Part shown: piece after piece, positions 47,168 through 55,864 of the stretch
Position numbering within the stretch: position 1 is the first letter of the stretch
How the letters are laid out: every line of letters starts with the position of its first letter
Assembly (NCBI RefSeq): GCF_041199995.1
Contig: NZ_CP165646.1
Location: 744,001-808,000, forward strand
DNA: 64,000 bases
Source: Leptotrichia sp. HSP-342
GTDB taxonomy: Bacteria > Fusobacteriota > Fusobacteriia > Fusobacteriales > Leptotrichiaceae
Direction of reading: 5' to 3'
Translations under genes and position numbers: made by a program
The notes under the pieces: model-generated
Seen by the model: only the letters and a program-made list of their open reading frames with translations
Told to the model about the DNA's origin: nothing
The model's database searches: none

Positions 47168-47980
47168 TTATTCTAAAAAGAAATTATATCCCAATTCATT
47201 ATTTAACTTTAAAATTTCCCTAGTTAGTTCTGGATAAAAATTTGTTTCATAAATTTCTTTTTTCATAAATTCATCATACTTTTTTTCTGAAATTTTACCA
47301 TCTTTATTCTTATTTTTTGCTATAAACTGTTTTAAATATTGATATAATTCATCAAAATCTCTACCTTTATACTCTAAATTCCAAATTGATTTGTCGATAT
47401 TTTCGTAGTCAATAACATACATAGGTGGAAAATACGACAATTCAGGAGTTTTTATAATAATATAAGTCGAAAAATCTTTTTTTATGTGTATTGTTCCTGT
47501 CATTGAACTGGGTCCGTCATCTACTTCGATTATGTCTTCATCCGTAGTTATATTTTTAACCAAATCATGTATCATCAGCATTTTTCTTATTTTTTTTATA
47601 CTTTCTTTTTGAGAATTTCCTAAAACAATATCTGATTCACTGTTAAAATGCAAATAATCATTATCAAAAGTAATATTTCCATATTTTTTTGCCGTAAAAT
47701 TTGATAAATCAATATCCAGTTTAATTACACTTTGCATATTTTTTTCTATACCATTAGCATATTTGGAATCTAAAATTTGTAGCAGACCATTGCATTCTTT
47801 CACAAAATCTGTAGTTCCACAGTATCCTTTCACTTTATGTATCTCCATTCCAGATTTCAGCTTGTCTGCAAAACCCTGATAGTTATAATTGTAGTATACT
47901 ATTTTATTTAACTGCTTCGGTTTAGAAAATATCATTACTTGTAATATAAAAAAACATAAAATAATTTTTATTGCTCTCAT
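47168..47980 (-). CDS. Secreted protein, tandem paralog 3
   Basis: 270 residues, signal peptide MRAIKIILCFFILQVMIFS nearly identical to paralog 1. Same block order, with GYCGTTDFVKEC, LDIDLSNFTAKKYG, FSTYIIIKTPELSYFPPMYVIDYEN and AKNKNKDGKISEKKYDEFM. First transcribed gene of the triplet; paralog 2 follows by 25 bp. Its upstream 80 bp are duplicated before paralog 1. Function unknown. Confidence 0.82.
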   Translation of the reverse strand: MRAIKIILCFFILQVMIFSKPKQLNKIVYYNYNYQGFADKLKSGMEIHKVKGYCGTTDFVKECNGLLQILDSKYANGIEKNMQSVIKLDIDLSNFTAKKYGNITFDNDYLHFNSESDIVLGNSQKESIKKIRKMLMIHDLVKNITTDEDIIEVDDGPSSMTGTIHIKKDFSTYIIIKTPELSYFPPMYVIDYENIDKSIWNLEYKGRDFDELYQYLKQFIAKNKNKDGKISEKKYDEFMKKEIYETNFYPELTREILKLNNELGYNFFLE

Positions 47981-48060
47981 TTTGCCTCTTTTCTTTATTA
48001 TATATCACAAATTTTTAGTTAATAACATTAATGTTTTTTATTATTTTAACATAATTTATA
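47981..48060 (-). repeat. Duplicated upstream region, copy 2
   Basis: Nearly identical to 46193-46272 (offset 1788 bp) and includes the palindrome AACATTAATGTT at 48024-48035. It is the presumed promoter region of paralogs 3 and 2. Confidence 0.85.
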
Positions 48061-48128
48061 CATAAATGTAAATGTTAAAATTTTTATTAGAGAAATAAAT
48101 TTTTGAAATGTAATTTTAGTAAACTGAT

Positions 48129-48151
48129 AAGATTAAGTAATCTTGTTTTTT
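48129..48151 (+). terminator. Terminator-like hairpin with no obvious upstream gene
   Basis: AAGATT, loop AAGT, AATCTT, then GTTTTTT. On the plus strand no gene precedes it; it may be a relic or end a small unseen transcript. An eight-G run follows at 48210-48217. Confidence 0.45.
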
Positions 48152-48305
48152 AGTAAAAAATATGAGATTCTTGTGTATACCAAGGGATTAAGGCTCTTTG
48201 TCAGCGAGTGGGGGGGGATAAAAAATTAAACATTAAAAAATATTGTTTTTATCGAAATTTTTAGATTTTTATGGATGATAAAAAATATGAAAATAGGGAG
48301 AGAAA

Positions 48306-48773
48306 ATGAAAAATTTATTAATAATACCAATGTTAATTGTATTTTATGATTTGTTTAAATTGATATACAGTATATTTTTACAGAAAAAAGTAAAAAAAAT
48401 TTTACTTGTTGACTTGATTATGATAATGATATTTTTTATGATGTTTACGATTTTTATATTGCCTAATTTGTTAGTTCATTTGGTACTTTGTTTTATAAGT
48501 AGTTTAGTATTTGTATTTATGAATGACATTAATAGAAGAATTTATAGTGTTTTTATAATTATAATGACAATAATTGATATGATGCTTGCTTGGGGCAGTT
48601 TGTATCTTTTGGGAATAGTATCGTTCATTATATTTATTTTATTTCACGTTGGAATTTATCTGAAAATAAAAGAACGTAATGAAGAATTAGATAACTATAT
48701 GTATTTGGCATTATCTTTAAATGAGATTGCAATTATTTTAGGATCTATTGCAATGCTTAACTTAGCGTCTTAA
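48306..48773 (+). CDS. Small polytopic membrane protein, tandem member 1
   Basis: 155 residues with about five hydrophobic segments separated by short basic loops (KKVKKI, KIKERN). The start ...VFYDLFKLIYSIFLQKKVKKILLVDLI parallels VFYNLFKIIFNII...KKKVKRFLKIDLI in the next gene, and both end with an LALSLNEIA/LTLSLLDIA helix, so they are paralogs. No family recognised. AATAGGGAGAG ribosome site. An eight-G tract lies about 90 bp upstream. Confidence 0.78.
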   Translation: MKNLLIIPMLIVFYDLFKLIYSIFLQKKVKKILLVDLIMIMIFFMMFTIFILPNLLVHLVLCFISSLVFVFMNDINRRIYSVFIIIMTIIDMMLAWGSLYLLGIVSFIIFILFHVGIYLKIKERNEELDNYMYLALSLNEIAIILGSIAMLNLAS

Positions 48774-48985
48774 CTTTTAAAGAAATATTTTGTGAAAAGT
48801 TTTGATAAATTATAGACAATAAAGTATAATAATATTGTTATATATTTTTGGAATTATGAAATTTATGAATTGAAAAAAGATGAAAAAATAAGCTTAATAC
48901 CAAAGACCTAAACACAATTGAATACCTGTTTTATATTTATTGATTTCGGAAAGTAGCTGAAAATATTATAAGGAATGGAGAATAA

Positions 48986-49492
48986 ATGGACGAATTAATA
49001 ATTATGGGATTAGTAGTATTTTATAATCTGTTTAAGATTATTTTTAATATTATAAGAATAATTTTTTTAAAGAAAAAAGTAAAAAGGTTTTTGAAAATTG
49101 ATTTAATTTCTGAAATAATTTATTTTTTAGGATGGATAAATTTGATGAGAAATGCAATTATTTTAGTACCTAGTCAAATATTTCATTCAGTTTTTTACTA
49201 TGTTGCTATTTTAATATTTTTGATAAATAAAAGAAACAAAAAAATTCATAATTATATTTTATTTTCGATAATAACGATTGATATAATAATTGTTTTATTT
49301 CTTCTAAATATGCTAAAATTATATCTTATTACGGTCATTACGATAATTGTGTATATTTTTATAATTGTAATTTTAAGAAAAGATAGAGATAAATTGCGAG
49401 ATTGTGGATATTTAACACTATCTTTACTGGATATTGCAAATATTTTTATATCATATATTGCATTTATAGGATATGTTGCTTCGGCATTCTGA
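48986..49492 (+). CDS. Small polytopic membrane protein, tandem member 2
   Basis: 168 residues, about five hydrophobic segments, paralog of the preceding gene. The roughly 150-bp flank after each of the two genes is also similar (around 48800-48930 and 49615-49760 both contain GTATAATAATATTGTTATAT), showing that gene plus flank were duplicated as one unit. AAGGAATGGAG ribosome site; terminator at 49537. Confidence 0.78.
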   Translation: MDELIIMGLVVFYNLFKIIFNIIRIIFLKKKVKRFLKIDLISEIIYFLGWINLMRNAIILVPSQIFHSVFYYVAILIFLINKRNKKIHNYILFSIITIDIIIVLFLLNMLKLYLITVITIIVYIFIIVILRKDRDKLRDCGYLTLSLLDIANIFISYIAFIGYVASAF

Positions 49493-49536
49493 AAAATAAT
49501 AGATAGAATAATAAATAAAAAATTTCTTCAAATTAA

Positions 49537-49569
49537 AATCACGGTTATTAAGATTAACTGTGATTTTTT
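49537..49569 (+). terminator. Terminator after membrane protein 2
   Basis: AATCACGGTTA pairs with TAACTGTGATT (one G-U) around a 7-nt loop, followed by TTTT. Confidence 0.88.
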
Positions 49570-49840
49570 GCTATATACATTTGTGAAAATGTATAAATTT
49601 TTTTAGAAAAATGCTTTAGGAAAAAGTATTGATAAATTCCAGGTAATACAGTATAATAATATTGTTATATGCTTTTTGGATTATGAAATTTCTACAATAG
49701 AAAAAAGATAAAAAAATAAGCTCAACACTAAGAGCTTAAACACAATCAAATTTTATTTTAATATGTATACCATATTTTAGATAAAATCAAAATGGAAATA
49801 AGAAATTAAAGTAATGTTTTTTAGAAAGGAAATTAGAAAA

Positions 49841-50062
49841 ATGGAAGATATTATTAAAAAAGTAAATGAATTTTCAAAGTTGGCACGTGAGAGGGAATTG
49901 ACGGAAGAAGAGAAGAAAGAGCGTGAAAAATATAGAAAAATGTATATTGAAAAATTTAAGGAAAGTGTGAGAGGGCATTTGGATAGCATTAAGGTTGTTA
50001 GAGTGGATGATGATGGGAATCCAATTGATGATGACGGAAATGTTATTGAGCCTGAAGCGTAA
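49841..50062 (+). CDS. DUF896 family protein (YnzC-like)
   Basis: 73 residues, small soluble helical protein. MEDIIKKVNEFSKLARERELTEEEKKEREKYRKMYIEKF follows the DUF896 pattern (two helices joined at the LTEEEK turn); here split by eye into IIKKVNEFSKLA and LTEEEKKERE. The acidic tail DDDGNPIDDDGNVIEPE is an extra beyond the usual family length. ATG at 49841 is chosen because AAAGGA is correctly spaced; an in-frame ATG at 49814 lacks a ribosome site. Function of the family is not established. Confidence 0.88.
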   Translation: MEDIIKKVNEFSKLARERELTEEEKKEREKYRKMYIEKFKESVRGHLDSIKVVRVDDDGNPIDDDGNVIEPEA

Positions 50063-50175
50063 ATAAAACAGTAATAATAGTATTTAGAGATTAATCTCTT
50101 AAAATCTTGAAAGTTGGATTGATAAGATTTTGGTAATTGTTTAAAGTGGATTAGGAAGGGAGTGAGTGGAAATTT

Positions 50176-50838
50176 ATGAAATATGAGTTAGTTATATTTG
50201 ATTTGGATGGAACGCTTATGGATACGTCAAAATCTATTACAAAGACTGTAAATTCAGCGATGGAAGAACTTGGGAAAAAGCAATATTCTGCTAATGAATG
50301 CGTAAAATTTGTTGGTGGTGGAGTTTCAGGGCTTGCACGGAATATTTTGGGAAAAGAGAAATATGAGGATGTAACGAATGAGGAAATGGAAAAAATTATA
50401 AGAAAATATTATGATATTTACTTTGACTATGGTGTTGAGCCTTATGAAGGAATACCTGAATTGCTTGATTTTTTGGAACAGAATGGTGTGAAAAAAGGTA
50501 TTGTAACAAATAAGGATCACGAAACAGCCCTGTCTGCAGTTGAAAAAAAGTTATACAAATGGAAATTTGATGGAATATTCGGCTCAAATGAAAAGGAATA
50601 TCCAAATAAGCCAAATCCGTATAATGTTGATAAAATGGCACAAAACTTAAATATTTCAAAAGAAAAAATATTATTTGCTGGAGATATGCTTGTGGATGTA
50701 AATACAGCTAAAAATGCTGGAATTGATATTGTTTACTGCAAATGGGGATTTGGCGAAGTAAAAGGCGAGGATGGAATTGACGAAGATGTAAAGGTATCTA
50801 GCGTTCAGGAAATTATTGAAAGAATAAAAGGTAAATAG
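50176..50838 (+). CDS. HAD-superfamily phosphatase (phosphoglycolate phosphatase-like)
   Basis: 220 residues, Rossmann-like HAD fold with an alpha-helical cap. Motif I FDLDGTLMDTS at 8-18 (nucleophile and acid Asp), motif II as KGIVTNK, motif III Lys in YPNKPNPY and motif IV GDMLVDVNTAKNAG are all intact. Closest in style to Gph/PpaX-type phosphatases acting on small phosphoesters or pyrophosphate; substrate not decidable. Followed by a terminator. Confidence 0.92.
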   Translation: MKYELVIFDLDGTLMDTSKSITKTVNSAMEELGKKQYSANECVKFVGGGVSGLARNILGKEKYEDVTNEEMEKIIRKYYDIYFDYGVEPYEGIPELLDFLEQNGVKKGIVTNKDHETALSAVEKKLYKWKFDGIFGSNEKEYPNKPNPYNVDKMAQNLNISKEKILFAGDMLVDVNTAKNAGIDIVYCKWGFGEVKGEDGIDEDVKVSSVQEIIERIKGK

Positions 50839-50850
50839 AAAGTTTTAGGG

Positions 50851-50889
50851 AAATCGTTTTAGTATTTTATATTAAAGCGATTTTTTTTG
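50851..50889 (+). terminator. Terminator of the HAD gene
   Basis: AAATCGTTTTA pairs with TAAAGCGATTT (one G-U) around an 11-nt loop and runs into a long T tract. Confidence 0.85.
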
Positions 50890-50992
50890 ATTTGTAAAGT
50901 GCTATACATTTACTAGAGAAAATGATAAAATAAAGTCAAGATAAAAAAGTTTGGATAACAAATGAAAAACAGAAGAAGGAACGGTGAGATAT

Positions 50993-52066
50993 ATGCAAGA
51001 GCAGAACAGTCAGAAGATTTTGGTAATAAATACAGGTGGGACAATCAGCATGGTTCATTCAGATAAAGATGACAATAAAAGTGCATTGAAACCCTCTTCA
51101 TCTTGGGAGGAAGTTATATATAACTATCAATTTTTAAAGGATATGAAAGTTGATTATGTTCAGACAAGCAAAATCATTGATTCTTCTGATATGAATTATG
51201 AAATTTGGCTGGAAATTGGTAAAATAATTGAAGAAAATTACGATAAATACAAAGGTTTTGTAATACTGCATGGAACGGATACGATGTCCTATACTGCAAG
51301 TGTTCTTTCTTTTATGTTAAAAAATCTTGGGAAAACGGTTATTTTGACAGGAGCACAGCGTCCGATTCAGGAAATTAGAAGTGATGGACTGCAAAATTTG
51401 CTAACTTCTATTGAAATAATTGAAAAGCAGACACAGGTAAATAGTGAAATTTGTAATTCAGAAAATGAAATACTGCCTATTATTCCAGAAGTGTGCGTAT
51501 TTTTCAGGGATCATCTTTTTAGGGGAAATCGTTCAAGAAAGCTGGATTCTACAAATTATTTTGGATTTTCTTCCCCAAATTATCTTCCGTTAGGGCAGGC
51601 AGGCTCAAAAATAAGAATATATGAAAACAGGCTATTATCAAAGCCAGAGGAAAAATTTTATGTAGATTACAAAATTAATCCAAATGTACTGATGATGGAT
51701 GTATTCCCTGGATTTAATCCTAAAATTTTAAAACGGATATTCCAAGATGATGATAGTATAAAAGGACTTGTATTACGGACTTACGGAAGTGGCAATACTC
51801 CACAAAATAAAGAATTTTTAGAAACAATAAAATATATAATTGATATGGGAGTTATAATTCTGAATGTAACTCAATGCACAGTTGGAAGCGTGGAAATGGG
51901 ACTTTATGAGTCAAATGCAATACTTACGGAACTAGGTGTTGTAAATGGATACGATATGACACCAGAAGCTGCAATTACAAAATTCATGTGCCTTTTAGGG
52001 AAATATGATGTGGAAAAAGTTAAGGAAAGATTGGTAATGAATATTGCGGGAGAGCTTACTAAATAG
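50993..52066 (+). CDS. ansA: L-asparaginase, type I
   Basis: Hydrolyses asparagine to aspartate and ammonia in the cytosol. 357 residues. First catalytic Thr in VINTGGTISMVH at the N-terminus, second Thr with Asp in LHGTDTMSYTAS near 96, and the C-terminal EVVQCSQC-like region represented by ILNVTQCTVGSV. No signal peptide, so the cytoplasmic AnsA type. GTG at 50984 is in frame but only 3 bp from the AAGGA ribosome site; ATG at 50993 is preferred. Aspartate made here could feed lysC. Confidence 0.93.
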   Translation: MQEQNSQKILVINTGGTISMVHSDKDDNKSALKPSSSWEEVIYNYQFLKDMKVDYVQTSKIIDSSDMNYEIWLEIGKIIEENYDKYKGFVILHGTDTMSYTASVLSFMLKNLGKTVILTGAQRPIQEIRSDGLQNLLTSIEIIEKQTQVNSEICNSENEILPIIPEVCVFFRDHLFRGNRSRKLDSTNYFGFSSPNYLPLGQAGSKIRIYENRLLSKPEEKFYVDYKINPNVLMMDVFPGFNPKILKRIFQDDDSIKGLVLRTYGSGNTPQNKEFLETIKYIIDMGVIILNVTQCTVGSVEMGLYESNAILTELGVVNGYDMTPEAAITKFMCLLGKYDVEKVKERLVMNIAGELTK

Positions 52067-52103
52067 ATTTGTTTTTTAATTATGCAGATTTAAATTTATG
52101 TTA

Positions 52104-52441
52104 ATACTAAACCCTGTTTAAAAATGAGAATAAATTTTTATAATAGGGTTGTTCAATAGCTAATTTATAATCATTCAACTTTTTCATTTTTATTTCTGTA
52201 GGATTGCTCATTGCCGCAAATCCTACAACCATGGCTAGTCTACGACATTTTTCTGCACTGACAAAAAACTCGCTATGCTCAGACAGTTTTGCCAGCACAG
52301 AAAAATGCTCCGACGGATTAGTTCATGCCGGATTCTGTTTAAAAAACGAAAATTATATTTTAAATTATTTGAAAATATTAGATTTATATCCTTTATTAGA
52401 AAAATCTATAACAAATTCGTTATTTAAATGGTGTTTAGTAT
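52104..52441 (+). repeat. Structured MITE-like repeat, copy 2 (complete)
   Basis: 338 bp with terminal inverted repeats ATACTAAACnnnnTTTAAA (starts 52104; inverted at 52441), flanked by TA-rich DNA. Small hairpin: on the minus strand TGTAGGATT, loop TGCGGCAATGAGC, AATCCTACA. Large hairpin: arms CATTTTTCTG... (about 52247) and ...CAGAAAAATG (about 52308). Minus-strand RNA pairs better (two C-A mismatches become G-U). A frame from 52204 is open for 79 codons but is closed by stops in copy 3, so the element is regarded as non-coding. Confidence 0.8.
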
Positions 52442-52521
52442 AAAATAAATTTAGCAAGAAATTAAGAATTATTGTAATAAATGAAGATCAGACAATTTAA
52501 TAAATTGATAAAGGATATAAA

Positions 52522-53544
52522 ATGGAAAATATTAATACAGAAAAAATAAAGCTAGATAAATTAATAAGAGATTTTGAGAATACAAAATATTTTGGATATA
52601 TGTTTTTTGTGGAATATGATGGTCAAAAGTTTGAATCTTTTGATGAAAATCCTAATAAAAAGAGTGTTAAGTCAGAATTTAGGAAAATTTTGGAAAAGAA
52701 TAAAATAAAGATTTTTAAAGGTATTCAGCAGGCTGGAAGAACTGATGCAAATGTGAGTGCAAAGGAAAATATTCTTTATATAAATTCCAAAGAGATAATT
52801 GACTTTTCAAAATTAAAATTTTTGAAAGCAGAAGGGCTGAAAATCAATAAAATAGTGAGAACATTGCCATTTCTTGAATTTCCACAAATGATTGAAAAAA
52901 GATATTATATTTATGAATATCCAAAAAAACTTAGGAAAAACGACGAAGAGAGAATAAATCAGATTTGTAATAAAGTATCTGGGAAAAAGAATTTTTACGA
53001 ATTTACTTCGGAAAAGGGGAAAAAATTAAAAAATCATACAAGAGAAATTTTTGTGAAATATGAAAATGGTAAGCTGTATTTTGTGGGAGATGGATTTTTG
53101 CCACAGCAGGTGCGGATTATGAGCAATTTTATTTTAAATAATACAAAGTTTGATATTGAAAAGTTAAATGATGGAAATTTTGAAAATAGAAAATTAGGGA
53201 TAAAAGATAAACCGCTTGATGGGAAATATTTGACACTTATGAAAGTTGATTTTTCAGAGAAATTGGGCAAAATCAGTTTTTTTGATGTGAAAAATATTGA
53301 AGAATTGATAAATTTGAAAAAAAATAATAATGAAATATTTGAAATAGAAAATTTTGAAATCAAAATAGATGATTTGAATGAACAATTAAAAAGTATTGGT
53401 AAAGTTAAAAAAATTGAGAGAAATAGTTATTTTACGGTATTTTTCGTTGAAAAGAAAGATAAAGGCGAATTTATTGGGAAAAGAGGGAAAAATATTAGGA
53501 AGTTAAAGAAGATTTTTGGAGATATAGTTGTAAAAGAGATTTGA
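52522..53544 (+). CDS. TruA-like pseudouridine synthase with C-terminal KH-like domain
   Basis: 340 residues. The N-terminal 250 or so match the TruA fold: FFVEYDGQKFESF, the catalytic Asp 75 in QQAGRTDANVSA, a RYYIYEY strand and FLPQQVRIMSNFIL. The sequence is diverged from ordinary TruA (for example spaced motifs and no FRYHMV-type region). After about 260 comes an added segment ending KKDKGEFIGKRGKNIRKLKK, whose IGKRGKNI (318-325) is the GxxG loop of a KH RNA-binding domain. So it looks like a tRNA-uridine isomerase with its own RNA-binding tail. It probably modifies RNA; target unknown. Confidence 0.8.
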   Translation: MENINTEKIKLDKLIRDFENTKYFGYMFFVEYDGQKFESFDENPNKKSVKSEFRKILEKNKIKIFKGIQQAGRTDANVSAKENILYINSKEIIDFSKLKFLKAEGLKINKIVRTLPFLEFPQMIEKRYYIYEYPKKLRKNDEERINQICNKVSGKKNFYEFTSEKGKKLKNHTREIFVKYENGKLYFVGDGFLPQQVRIMSNFILNNTKFDIEKLNDGNFENRKLGIKDKPLDGKYLTLMKVDFSEKLGKISFFDVKNIEELINLKKNNNEIFEIENFEIKIDDLNEQLKSIGKVKKIERNSYFTVFFVEKKDKGEFIGKRGKNIRKLKKIFGDIVVKEI

Positions 53545-53715
53545 AAAAATTGAAAATATTTTATAGATTATGTAAAAATTTATTGTTTTTAAAAGTTTTT
53601 AGATACTGTTTATAGAAAAATATTGAATGATGAAATTTGATAACAGGATATTAATATATTTTGTCAGAAAGTTTAGAAAAATAAGAAAAATCAAGATTAG
53701 GAAAAGAGTGGAAAA

Positions 53716-54132
53716 ATGTATATAATTAGAAAAGCAATGGAATATTTTAAACCGAAAATTAACAGGGCTTATATGAATGAGGCTTTGAAAAAATTGACAG
53801 AAAAAGAAAAGAAAATATTTTTGGAAATGTCTGATTATGATAAGTTTCATTCGCTTAAAGTTTATAAAAAAATAAAAAAAACAGAACTAAAAAATAATGA
53901 AAAATATTTAAAATTAGCACTTCTACATGACTGTGGAAAAGAAAATGTGTCGATTATAACGAGAGTTTTGCATAAATTAGGATTTAAAACGCGGTTACGA
54001 AACCACGCCCAAAGAAGTTCTGAAAAGTTGGAAAAAGTCGATGAGGAAGTAGCGGTTTTGGCGAAAAATCATCATAATAGAGGTTATTCTCAGGAAATGG
54101 ATATTTTTCAGAAATGTGATGATGAGAGTTAA
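53716..54132 (+). CDS. HD-domain phosphohydrolase-like protein
   Basis: 138 residues, all-helical. His in KFHSLKVYKKI near 53, the HD pair in LALLHDCGKE near 74, and a possible distal ligand in LAKNHHNRGY near 115, so the metal-site pattern H...HD...H(D) is recognisable. Small HD proteins hydrolyse nucleotides or phosphoesters; the substrate is unknown. ATG follows AAAAGAG. Short spacing to the Fic-like gene suggests one transcript. Confidence 0.78.
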   Translation: MYIIRKAMEYFKPKINRAYMNEALKKLTEKEKKIFLEMSDYDKFHSLKVYKKIKKTELKNNEKYLKLALLHDCGKENVSIITRVLHKLGFKTRLRNHAQRSSEKLEKVDEEVAVLAKNHHNRGYSQEMDIFQKCDDES

Positions 54133-54168
54133 GAAATTGATGAAAAATTTTTAGAAAAGAGTGATTTT

Positions 54169-54837
54169 ATGGAAGATAAGTATAAAATGACATTGGAGGA
54201 GAATATTTTTGTCGCAAAAAGAAATATAGTGGATTCAATTTGGAAATCGGCAAATCTGGAAGGAATAGCTGTAACTTATCCTCAGACAGAAACGATTTTT
54301 CAGGGACTGGGAGTTCAGAATATGAAAGTTAAGGATATAAATGCCATTGTTAATTTAAAACATTCGTGGGAATTTATTTTGGAAAATATTGAATATCCTC
54401 TTGATTTAAACTATATTTGCAAAATTAATCAGCTTATTGGAGAGGCAAATGTAAATCCTTTTCCTGGACAATTGAGATTCTCGGATGTAAGTATGGGTGG
54501 AACAGATTGGAAGCCTGAAATTCCAGATAAGAAAAAAGTGAATGATAATTTGAATAAAATTTTGGAAAGTGAAAACTCTGCAACAGAAAAAGCAATAAAT
54601 TTAATGTTGTATTTAATGAGAAGCCAACTTTTTTATGATGGAAATAAAAGAACAAGCATGATGACTGCAAATCACGTAATGATTCAAAATGGTGCTGGAA
54701 TTATTTCTGTACCGATAAAACAGCAAGAGAAATTTTTGGAACTGCTTATCAAATTTTATGAAACTAATGATATGAATGAAATTAAGGAATTGATTTATAA
54801 TCATTGTATTGACGGGATAAATTTTAAAAGAGAATAG
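54169..54837 (+). CDS. Fic-domain protein with Gln in place of the catalytic His
   Basis: 222 residues. The Fic core motif reads QLFYDGNKRT at 153-162 where active enzymes have HxFxDGNxR; the phosphate-binding DGNKR is kept but the general-base His is Gln. The N-terminal inhibitory helix motif (S/T)xxxE(G/N) is present as SANLEG at 27-32, and the beta-hairpin flap lies near PFPGQLRFSD. I have an impression of other Fic proteins with this Q and GIISVPI ending, so it may be a subfamily rather than a mutation. AMPylation activity is therefore doubtful. Confidence 0.85.
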   Translation: MEDKYKMTLEENIFVAKRNIVDSIWKSANLEGIAVTYPQTETIFQGLGVQNMKVKDINAIVNLKHSWEFILENIEYPLDLNYICKINQLIGEANVNPFPGQLRFSDVSMGGTDWKPEIPDKKKVNDNLNKILESENSATEKAINLMLYLMRSQLFYDGNKRTSMMTANHVMIQNGAGIISVPIKQQEKFLELLIKFYETNDMNEIKELIYNHCIDGINFKRE

Positions 54838-54883
54838 AATTTTGGGAAATAAAAAATTATAAAAGAAAGAAAAATAGATAATT

Positions 54884-55864
54884 ATGAATGAAAAATATGA
54901 AATCGAAAATGAATTTGAAGATGAAATAGATGTTGAAAATAGTGAAAATGAAGAAAATATTGTTGTTTTGAAGAAAGAGGCAGGGAGCAGGATTGATAAA
55001 TTTTTGTCAGAAAGGCTTGAGTTTACACGGACACGTATTCAACAACTTATAAAAGATGAAAATATTTTGGTAAATGAAAAAAAGACAAAGCCTGCTTATA
55101 AGATTGAAGAAAATGATACAATAAAAGTTGTAATTCCAGAACTGGAAACAGTTGAAATTAAACCTGAAAACATTGATATTGAAATAATTTATGAAGATAA
55201 TGATTTGGCAGTTATTAATAAAAAAGCTGGAATTGTTGTACATCCTGCAAATGGGCATTATTCGGGAACGCTTGTAAATGCAATTTTGTATCACATCAAA
55301 GATTTGTCAGGAATAAATGGAGAAATCCGTCCTGGCATTGTGCATAGGCTAGATAAGGACACAAGCGGACTTTTAATAATCGCCAAAAATGACAAGTCAC
55401 ATCTAAAATTGTCACAAATGTTTCACGATAAAACTGTAAAAAAAACTTATCTTGCAATTTTAAAAGGAAAACTAAACCAAAAAAGCGGAAGAATTGTAAC
55501 ACAAATCGGGCGTGATAAAAACGACAGGAAGAAAATGACCGTAATAAATGACTTAAATTCAGGAAAAACTGCAATTACGAATTACGAAGTAATTTCACAG
55601 ACGGAAAAATTTACACTTGTTAAAGTTCATATTGAAACTGGAAGAACTCACCAAATCAGAGTTCACATGAAACATTTAGGATACCCAATTTTAGGTGACA
55701 GTGTCTACGGCAGAGCAGATACCGAAAAACGCCAAATGCTTCATGCCTATAAGCTTGAATTTCAACATCCGATTACAGAAGAAAATATAGAATTTATTGC
55801 AGAATTGCCTGAAGATTTTGAAAGGGCATTAAAAAAATGTGGGCTGGAATTTGAAATTTTTTGA
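54884..55864 (+). CDS. RluA/RluD family 23S rRNA pseudouridine synthase
   Basis: 326 residues. A short acidic N-terminus (EFEDEIDVENSENEEN), an S4 RNA-binding domain (about 30-90; GSRIDKFLSERLEFTRTRIQ), then the catalytic domain with Asp in GIVHRLDKDTSGLLI, YLAILKG and ETGRTHQIRVHMKHLGYPI. Uridine isomerase of large-subunit rRNA, RluD type by length and S4 domain. No intrinsic terminator is obvious; repeat copy 3 follows. Confidence 0.92.
   Translation: MNEKYEIENEFEDEIDVENSENEENIVVLKKEAGSRIDKFLSERLEFTRTRIQQLIKDENILVNEKKTKPAYKIEENDTIKVVIPELETVEIKPENIDIEIIYEDNDLAVINKKAGIVVHPANGHYSGTLVNAILYHIKDLSGINGEIRPGIVHRLDKDTSGLLIIAKNDKSHLKLSQMFHDKTVKKTYLAILKGKLNQKSGRIVTQIGRDKNDRKKMTVINDLNSGKTAITNYEVISQTEKFTLVKVHIETGRTHQIRVHMKHLGYPILGDSVYGRADTEKRQMLHAYKLEFQHPITEENIEFIAELPEDFERALKKCGLEFEIF

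Noticed and set aside
45383..47980. EF-hand calcium sites in the secreted triplet
   Set aside because: NKDKxGKI resembles a loop start, but position 12 lacks Glu/Asp and there is no paired second hand.
52204..52443. 79-codon frame inside repeat copy 2
   Set aside because: The same frame is closed by stops in copy 3 and shows no coding-like constraint, while the hairpins are conserved instead.
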